A DNA stretch of 45,689 nucleotides from NCBI RefSeq assembly GCF_000425785.1, contig NZ_AUEC01000041.1:1-45689 (forward strand). Direction: 5' to 3'. The notes beneath the pieces were generated by a model. That model saw only the letters and a program-made list of their open reading frames with translations. It had not been told where the DNA came from and made no database searches. Shown here piece after piece: positions 40,447 to 45,689 of this stretch. Position numbers and translations under genes: made by a program. Origin of the DNA: Pseudomonas taiwanensis DSM 21245. Lineage in GTDB: Bacteria > Pseudomonadota > Gammaproteobacteria > Pseudomonadales > Pseudomonadaceae. Within the stretch, counting starts at the first letter, position 1; each line of letters begins with the position of its first letter.

Positions 40447-42164
40447 ACACGCTCACATGTGATGTGCTGGTCATCGGTGCAGGTGCTGGCGGCCTGGCCA
40501 CGGCCATCACTGCCAAGCAGCATGGGCTGGACGTACTGGTGATCGAGAAAGACGACTGCTTTGGTGGCACCACGGCCTTTTCCGGCGGGGTGCTGTGGAT
40601 ACCGGGCAACCCATTGACCGGCAAGCGCGATAGTCATGACGCGGCGCTGAGCTACCTGCGAAACGAAGCCGGAGCCTGCTTCGAGCGGGCCGAAGTCGAA
40701 GCTTTCCTGCGTTACGGACCGCAAATGGTGGAGTTTTTCGAACGCGAGACCGCGGTCAAGTTCGTCCCGACGTTGTACCCCGACTACCACCCGCTGGTCG
40801 AAGGCGGAGTCGATGTGGGCCGCTCGATACTTGCCGCACCCTATGACATCCGCGAGCTGGGTGCCGACATGGCACGACTGCGCCCGCCACTCAAGACCAT
40901 TACCTTCATCGGCATGATGTTCAATTCGTCGAACGCCGACCTCAAGCATTTCTTCAACGTTACCCGTTCGCTGACCTCGTTCTTCTATGTGGCCAAACGG
41001 CTGTTGACCCACCTCAAGGAGCTGGCGCTGTACCGCCGTGGCACCCAGGTGACCAGTGGCAACGCCCTGGCGGCGCGTTTGGTGAAGTCAGCGCTTGACT
41101 TGGGTATTCCGATCCTCACGGGCACCCCGGCCAGGCAGTTGCTGCGCGAAGGCGGGCGGGTCAGCGGGGCCTTGGCCCGTCAGGGGGCGGGCGAGTTGCG
41201 CATCGAGGCCCGGCGTGGCGTGGTGCTTGCGTGTGGCGGTTTTTCCCACGACCTGCAACGCATCGGCCAGGCATATCCCCACGTGCGCCGGGGCGGCGAG
41301 CACTTTTCGCCTGTGCCAGCGGGCAATACCGGCGATGGCGCGCGCATGGCCGAGGCGCTGGGCGCCCGGGTGGATATGCGCTTGCAAGCAGCGGCTGCCT
41401 GGATGCCGGTATCGAAAGTCCCGATGGGCGCCGGACGCCATGTTGCTTTCCCGCACCTGCTTGACCGTTACAAGCCGGGGGTGATTGGTGTCTTGCGTTC
41501 TGGCCAGCGCTTCACCAACGAGTCCAATTCCTACCACGATGTGGGCGCGGCCTTGATCGAGGCATGCGCCGACCAGACCGAAACCGCCATGTGGCTGGTC
41601 TGTGACCGCCGTACGCTGGCCAAGTACGGACTCGGTTACGCCAAACCCGCCCCCATGCCGCTGGGCCCCTTGTTGCGCAATGGCTACTTGCTCAAGGGCA
41701 ACAGCCTTGCCGAGCTGGCGTGCAAGGCTGGTATCGATGCACGGGGGTTGGAGCGCACGGTTCGCGAGTACAACCTTGGCGCCGTACACGGTGAGGACCG
41801 CCAGTTCGGCCGGGGCAGCACCAGTTTCAACCGCTACTTGGCCGATCCGCAGCAGCAGCCCAATCCTTGTGTCGCACCCGTCGGTGACGGGCCCTACTTT
41901 GCGGTGAAAGTGGTGATGGGCGACCTCGGCACCTTCGATGGCCTGCGCACCAGTGTGGTCGGCGAAGTACTCGGTGCCGACCAGCGCGCCATAGCCGGGC
42001 TGTATGCGGTGGGTAACGACCGAGCCAGCATCATGGGCGGCAACTACCCCGGCGCTGGCATCACCCTGGGGCCGATCATGACCTTTGGTTACATCACCGG
42101 CCGCCACCTGGCGGGTATCGACCAAGGACTGGCCGCGGCTGGCCCGGCACAGGAGGTGGCGTGA
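40443..42164 (+). CDS. FAD-dependent dehydrogenase, FAD_binding_2/KstD-like
   Basis: A 573-residue flavoprotein. Residues 7-40 are the FAD Rossmann motif (DVLVIGAGAGGLATA, E35), then FGGTTAFSGGVLWIPGNP, typical of 3-ketosteroid-delta1-dehydrogenases and fumarate-reductase-like enzymes. Near the end LYAVGNDRASIMGGNYPGAGITLGPIMTFGYITGRHLAG closes the FAD domain. These enzymes introduce a C=C next to a carbonyl of a ring. The SDR partner upstream (4-bp overlap) could supply the ketone. The stop shares one base with the NIPSNAP start. Steroid substrates are possible, but the AAHS transporter and PobR-like regulator argue for a smaller cyclic acid. Confidence 0.87.
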   Translation: MNTLTCDVLVIGAGAGGLATAITAKQHGLDVLVIEKDDCFGGTTAFSGGVLWIPGNPLTGKRDSHDAALSYLRNEAGACFERAEVEAFLRYGPQMVEFFERETAVKFVPTLYPDYHPLVEGGVDVGRSILAAPYDIRELGADMARLRPPLKTITFIGMMFNSSNADLKHFFNVTRSLTSFFYVAKRLLTHLKELALYRRGTQVTSGNALAARLVKSALDLGIPILTGTPARQLLREGGRVSGALARQGAGELRIEARRGVVLACGGFSHDLQRIGQAYPHVRRGGEHFSPVPAGNTGDGARMAEALGARVDMRLQAAAAWMPVSKVPMGAGRHVAFPHLLDRYKPGVIGVLRSGQRFTNESNSYHDVGAALIEACADQTETAMWLVCDRRTLAKYGLGYAKPAPMPLGPLLRNGYLLKGNSLAELACKAGIDARGLERTVREYNLGAVHGEDRQFGRGSTSFNRYLADPQQQPNPCVAPVGDGPYFAVKVVMGDLGTFDGLRTSVVGEVLGADQRAIAGLYAVGNDRASIMGGNYPGAGITLGPIMTFGYITGRHLAGIDQGLAAAGPAQEVA

Positions 42165-42496
42165 TGGACAAGGCGATTGTCGACCACCGCATCTACACCA
42201 TCCGGCCTCGGTGCATGCCTGCTTTCCTGGCGGCATTCGACCAGTTGGCGATGCCGATTCTGCTGCGTCACCTGGGCCCGCCGCTGGCGTTCTATGTGAG
42301 CAGCATCGGCACATTGAACCAGGTCGTCCACCTGTGGGGCTACGACAGCCTCGATGACCTCGAACGCCGCAGCGCGGCCCGCGACGCCGATCCGGACTTC
42401 GCCGCGTATCTGCATGCCACCCGCGACCTCGTGATGGCCCAGGAGACGCGAATCATCAAGCCCGTGCAATTCAAGGCCCTGGCAAGTCGCCTGTAG
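42164..42496 (+). CDS. NIPSNAP-family small protein
   Basis: A 110-residue protein from ATG 42164 (a GTG at 42161 is in frame; AGGAGG lies 7 nt before the ATG). The dimeric alpha/beta-barrel pattern is clear: VDHRIYTIRPRCMPAFLAAFDQLAMPIL, then QVVHLWGYDSLDDLERRSAA and ATRDLVMAQETRIIKPV. Members often sit in catabolic operons for cyclic compounds with unclear roles; some are monooxygenase- or isomerase-like. Translational overlap with the FAD enzyme suggests a shared pathway. Confidence 0.83.
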   Translation: MDKAIVDHRIYTIRPRCMPAFLAAFDQLAMPILLRHLGPPLAFYVSSIGTLNQVVHLWGYDSLDDLERRSAARDADPDFAAYLHATRDLVMAQETRIIKPVQFKALASRL

Positions 42497-42527
42497 GAAC
42501 CGGCCTGGCGCCGCCGAAAAAAACCTA
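42494..42527 (+). repeat. Degraded REP-like sequence
   Basis: CTGTAGGAACCGGCCTGGCG followed by CCGCCGAAAAAAAC begins like a P. putida REP (CTGTAGGAGCCGGCTTG...) directly at the NIPSNAP stop codon, but its second half is diverged. It lies within the 71-bp gap before the AAHS gene. Confidence 0.35.
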
Positions 42528-42567
42528 CGGCCCAATGCCCTCGATAACAACAAAAAGAGGTAAGGCA

Positions 42568-43917
42568 ATGAGAACTCCCGACCCTATCGATATTCGCCAG
42601 TTGATCGACCAGCAACCCATCGGCCGCTACCAGAAATGGGTGGTCTTCCTCGGCTTCCTGATCATCGCTCTGGACGGACTGGACGTCGCCATAATCGGCT
42701 TCATCGCCCCGCAACTGAAAAGCGAATGGCAGCTGGGCCCTCAAGCCCTCGGCCCGGTGCTCAGCGCAGCACTGATCGGCCTGGCCCTTGGCGCTCTGGT
42801 GGCCGGCCCGCTGGCCGACCGTTACGGGCGCAAGGCTGTGCTCTTGGGCAGTGTCCTGCTCTTTGGCCTGTGGACCCTTGCCTCGGCCTTTTCCCCCAAC
42901 TTGGAAACCCTGGTAGCCCTGCGTTTCCTGACTGGCCTGGGCCTAGGCGCGGCGATGCCCAATGCCAGCACATTGGTCAGCGAGTACGCACCGGCGCGCA
43001 GTCGCTCGTTGCTGATTACCCTGGCATTCTGCGGCTTCTCTCTCGGTGCGGCCATGGGCGGCTTCGTCAGTGCCTGGATGATTCCCAATCTAGGCTGGCG
43101 CAGCGTACTGGCGCTGGGCGGCGTGTTACCGCTGCTGGTGCTGCCTTTGCTGTGGCTGCGTCTTCCGGAATCCGTGACCTTCCTGGTCAGCAAAGGGGGC
43201 GACCCACAACGAATCCGCGCCATTGTCAGGCGCCTGGCACCTGGACACTGCGGCCCCGACAGCGGCTTCGTACTGCCCGCATGCGCATCCGTCAAGGGTG
43301 GGGCCATAGGCACCATCCTGTCCTCTCGCTACCGCTTCGGTACGATGATGCTGTGGGTGGGTTACGTGCTGGCTCTGTTTCTGGTCTATCTGTTCAGCGG
43401 TTGGTTGCCGACGCTGGTGAAGGAGGGAGGGGGTTTTTCGGTGTCCGAAGCGGCCATCGTCACCGCTTGCTTCCAGATCGGCGGCCCGCTGGGCGCCATC
43501 ACGGTGGGCTGGGCGATGGATCGCTGGCATCCGCAGCGAGTGCTGATGCTGACGTTCCTGTTCAGCGGCGCGGTGATCTTCGCCATCGGCCAGGTGGCCG
43601 GGCATTTCGCCTGGCTGTGCGCCATTGCCTGGGCCGTGGGCTTTGGCCTGAACGGCGCCAGTGTAGGCATGAATGCGTTGGCCGCGGGCTTCTACCCGAC
43701 CGAGGCGCGGGCCACTGGGGCCAGCTGGATGAGTGGTATCGGCCGGTTGGGGGCGATTCTCAGCGCCTTCGCCGGTGCGCAGATGTTGGCCATGGGTTGG
43801 AGCTTCAGCCAGGTCTTCGCCGCCTTGCTGATACCGGCTGGGTTGGCAGCCTTGGCAGTGTCGCTGCAGGGCTGGCACGCCAGATTGCGAGGTTCGCAGC
43901 GGCTACAGGCGATTTAA
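42568..43917 (+). CDS. AAHS-family aromatic acid:H+ symporter (BenK/PcaK-like)
   Basis: A 449-residue MFS permease with twelve membrane segments. ATG 42568 has AAGAGG and AAGG in front of it. The family motif LDGLDVAIIGFIAPQL in segment 1 (the D-G-x-D aromatic acid signature), PLADRYGRKAVLLGS after segment 2 and the AKG-like second half GWAMDRWHPQRVLML identify the aromatic acid:H+ symporter group, which transports benzoate, 4-hydroxybenzoate, protocatechuate, vanillate, shikimate or related acids. It ends the catabolic operon and probably imports its substrate. Confidence 0.9.
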   Translation: MRTPDPIDIRQLIDQQPIGRYQKWVVFLGFLIIALDGLDVAIIGFIAPQLKSEWQLGPQALGPVLSAALIGLALGALVAGPLADRYGRKAVLLGSVLLFGLWTLASAFSPNLETLVALRFLTGLGLGAAMPNASTLVSEYAPARSRSLLITLAFCGFSLGAAMGGFVSAWMIPNLGWRSVLALGGVLPLLVLPLLWLRLPESVTFLVSKGGDPQRIRAIVRRLAPGHCGPDSGFVLPACASVKGGAIGTILSSRYRFGTMMLWVGYVLALFLVYLFSGWLPTLVKEGGGFSVSEAAIVTACFQIGGPLGAITVGWAMDRWHPQRVLMLTFLFSGAVIFAIGQVAGHFAWLCAIAWAVGFGLNGASVGMNALAAGFYPTEARATGASWMSGIGRLGAILSAFAGAQMLAMGWSFSQVFAALLIPAGLAALAVSLQGWHARLRGSQRLQAI

Positions 43918-43941
43918 GGTTGCCGGAGGGAAGACATGCGC

Positions 43942-44289
43942 TCAGGCGTCGTCGCTGATCCAGGTCAGTGGCCGCGCCGGGTCGTCACTGAGCATGCGTT
44001 CGAATGCGGGGGACTCGATCATCGCGCGGGTTCGCTGGCCCAGCGTCAGCAGTTGCTCGATGAAACCAGGTTCGACGACGCCGCTGTGCTCCAGTGAAAC
44101 GCCGCTGCGACCGTGCTGGATGGCCAGATGGTAGTGGCTGATTCCCCCACCTTCACCGCTGCCACACAGCACCACCGTGTAGTGCGGCCCGACCATCTCG
44201 GCCAGTCGCCGTTGCACCAGGTCGAGCACGGCGATTGGCGCTTCGCTGTGCAGCGCTGTGGCCAGCGCGCAGACGTTGAATGGAGTCAT
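43942..44289 (-). CDS. Conserved-looking hypothetical protein, 115 aa
   Basis: Starts at ATG 44289 (MTPFNVCALATALHSEAPIAVLDLVQRRLAEMVGP) with CAGG about 8 nt before it; an upstream in-frame ATG at 44376 would add 29 residues and touch the bamA stop. The middle part HYTVVLCGSGEGGGISHYHLAIQHG contains a Gly-rich turn, and the rest is mixed alpha/beta. I do not recognise the family. It follows the bamA-like gene on the same strand after 86 bp that include TTGACA, so it may have its own promoter. Confidence 0.6.
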   Translation of the reverse strand: MTPFNVCALATALHSEAPIAVLDLVQRRLAEMVGPHYTVVLCGSGEGGGISHYHLAIQHGRSGVSLEHSGVVEPGFIEQLLTLGQRTRAMIESPAFERMLSDDPARPLTWISDDA

Positions 44290-44375
44290 GGGTTGACCTG
44301 CTTGGCGTGAAGGGTTTCCAGCATAGGCAAGGTCACTGTCAACTTGGGTTAAGCGGGGGTAAAACCGAGTAATCA

Positions 44376-45689
44376 TCAGAATGTCTGCCCCAAGGAGAAT
44401 TGGAACATTTCGGTTTGCGCCCCCTCTGGCTTCTTGATCGGTGCGGCCAGGCTGAAGCTCAGCGGGCCCAGGGGGCTATACCAAGTGAAGCCCAGCCCCA
44501 CCGACAGCGCCATCTGATCGAGACTCACGCCCCCGCAGCCCTGGGTGGTTGACAGATAACAGGTGTCGGCAAACACGTTGCCTGCATCGACGAACACCGA
44601 GCTGCGCAACTGCCGCTGGTCCTTGACGAAGGGCAGGGGAAAGAGCACTTCGGCGCCTCCGGTAATGAGGATGTTGCCGCCCAGGGCATCGGTGTCGCGG
44701 TCGGAGTAGTACGCCTGACCGGCGCTGGCGTAGTTGCCGGTCGCGGGCGTGTTGCGCGGGCCGAGGGTGCCGCTCTTGAATCCGCGTACCGAATTCAGGC
44801 CTCCGGCGGTGTAATTCTCATAGAAGGGCAGGCTGTCGGTCGAGCCGTAGCCGTTGCCGTAGCCCAGGTTGGTGTGCAGGCGAAGCGATGTGCTCTGGGT
44901 CATGGGCAGGTAAGTCTGACCGTCGTATTCGAGTTTGTAGAACGACAGGTCGCTGCCGGGGGTGGTGGCCATGAACGTCAGCCCCTGGGAGTGACCGCGA
45001 GTCGCCAGCACGCCTTTGTTCAGGGTCGACTCGGACCAGCCGACCGATGCCTTGAGGTTATTGAAACTGTCGCCTTCGCGCTGGATGAAGTCGTAGATCT
45101 CGTCGGCGCTGTAGGTGCCTGGGTTGATATCGTCGTGTTGCAGGGTCAGGCCGAAGGTCAGGCGTGATGTCTCATTGATCGGGTAGCCGAAACTGACGCC
45201 AGCACCATAGCTGTTGATGGCGTAGTACGACACGCCATCGTCGTAGTAATCGCTGTAGTCGGTGGTGCTGTAGAAGACGTTGTAACCCAGGCTGACACCG
45301 TCCTTGGTGAAATAGGGGTCGGTGAAGGCGAAGTTGTACTTGGTCTGGTATTCCGAACGGGTCAGGCCGATGGACACCTTGTTACCGGTACCCAGGAAGT
45401 TGGTCTGGCTGATCGAGCCTCCCAGGATCAGGCCGGCGCTCTGGGCAAAACCAACGCTGGCGGTGATCGAGCCGGAGGCCTGTTCCTCGACGCTGTAGTT
45501 GACGTCGACCTGGTCATCGGTGCCCGGCACCGGTGGGGTCTCGACGTTGACTTCCTTGAAGAAGCCCAGACGTTCCAGGCGGGTCTTGGACTGGTCGATC
45601 AGGTAGGTCGACGCCCAGCCACCTTCCATTTGGCGCATCTCGCGACGCAGCACTTCGTCTTCGGTCTTGGTGTTGCCGCGGTAGTTGAT
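44376..45689 (-). CDS. bamA: BamA-type outer-membrane protein assembly factor (5' end outside window)
   Basis: About 437 C-terminal residues are visible. They contain the end of the last POTRA domain (EVLRREMRQMEGGWASTYLIDQSKTRLERLGFFKEVNVET, VPGTDDQVDVNYSVEEQ) and the whole 16-strand barrel with GGLNSVRGFKSGTLGPR (the VRGF motif of loop 6) and the terminal FSLGQTF, whose last Phe is the outer-membrane signature. BamA inserts beta-barrel proteins into the outer membrane. What follows its stop is the unknown 115-residue gene, not skp/lpxD as downstream of the essential bamA in Pseudomonas, so this may be a second copy. Confidence 0.9.
   Translation of the reverse strand: MNYRGNTKTEDEVLRREMRQMEGGWASTYLIDQSKTRLERLGFFKEVNVETPPVPGTDDQVDVNYSVEEQASGSITASVGFAQSAGLILGGSISQTNFLGTGNKVSIGLTRSEYQTKYNFAFTDPYFTKDGVSLGYNVFYSTTDYSDYYDDGVSYYAINSYGAGVSFGYPINETSRLTFGLTLQHDDINPGTYSADEIYDFIQREGDSFNNLKASVGWSESTLNKGVLATRGHSQGLTFMATTPGSDLSFYKLEYDGQTYLPMTQSTSLRLHTNLGYGNGYGSTDSLPFYENYTAGGLNSVRGFKSGTLGPRNTPATGNYASAGQAYYSDRDTDALGGNILITGGAEVLFPLPFVKDQRQLRSSVFVDAGNVFADTCYLSTTQGCGGVSLDQMALSVGLGFTWYSPLGPLSFSLAAPIKKPEGAQTEMFQFSLGQTF

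Noticed and set aside
44290..44375. MerR-type promoter (TTGACAGTGACCTTGCC...) before the 115-residue gene
   Set aside because: The -35 is good but no -10 at 17-20 bp and no dyad symmetry in the spacer; no MerR gene nearby.
1..45689. CRISPR arrays, tRNA or rRNA genes, prophage
   Set aside because: No regularly spaced repeats, no cloverleaf or rRNA sequence, and no phage structural or integrase genes were seen on either strand.

Overview
The window looks like a chromosomal segment of a Pseudomonas, most likely of the P. putida group. The base composition is GC-rich, the proteins read as typical Pseudomonas sequences (4-hydroxyphenylpyruvate dioxygenase, MexEF-OprN pump, RlhA, 3-mercaptopropionate dioxygenase, BamA), and the spacers carry P. 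putida-like REP palindromes. Family assignments rest on reading motifs and on memory of the families; no database search was run. I see no rRNA, tRNA or CRISPR array.

Layout. 1-8.4 kb: the 5' end of an Rhs-like gene, a LysE-type exporter, a TerC/CBS/CorC membrane protein preceded by a short leader ORF, a RarD/EamA permease, a CSS-EAL phosphodiesterase, hpd, a protein holding only the CSS sensor domain, and a DJ-1/PfpI protein. 8.6-13.5 kb: two soluble hybrid histidine kinases placed tail to tail, 6 bp apart, then a HEAT/TPR protein. 13.6-19.6 kb: a mexEF-oprN efflux operon on the minus strand with a good terminator and a MexT-like site upstream. 19.7-19.9 kb: a ~138-bp MITE-like palindrome that ends at the stop codon of a four-domain rhodanese gene. 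19.9-24.6 kb: a sulfur block made of rhodanese plus 3-mercaptopropionate dioxygenase, diverging from a sulfonate-type binding protein and a flavin monooxygenase across an AT-rich, palindrome-filled spacer. 24.7-33.2 kb: mostly housekeeping and small accessory genes (RlhA, RidA, TrmK, DUF2790, LysR, a low-complexity secreted protein, MFS and AEC transporters, a lipoprotein) with REP elements between them.

33.5-43.9 kb holds two adjacent catabolic modules. The first is M20 amidohydrolase, MHS transporter, amidase and IclR regulator: import and hydrolysis of an amide or N-acyl compound. The second is a PobR-like AraC regulator diverging from SDR, KstD-like FAD dehydrogenase, NIPSNAP and an AAHS aromatic-acid symporter. 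Its content fits oxidation and aromatisation of an imported hydroaromatic acid, and this is the most interesting metabolic lead in the window. The right edge carries a small unknown gene and the 3' part of a bamA gene whose downstream neighbour is not skp/lpxD, so it may be a second bamA copy.
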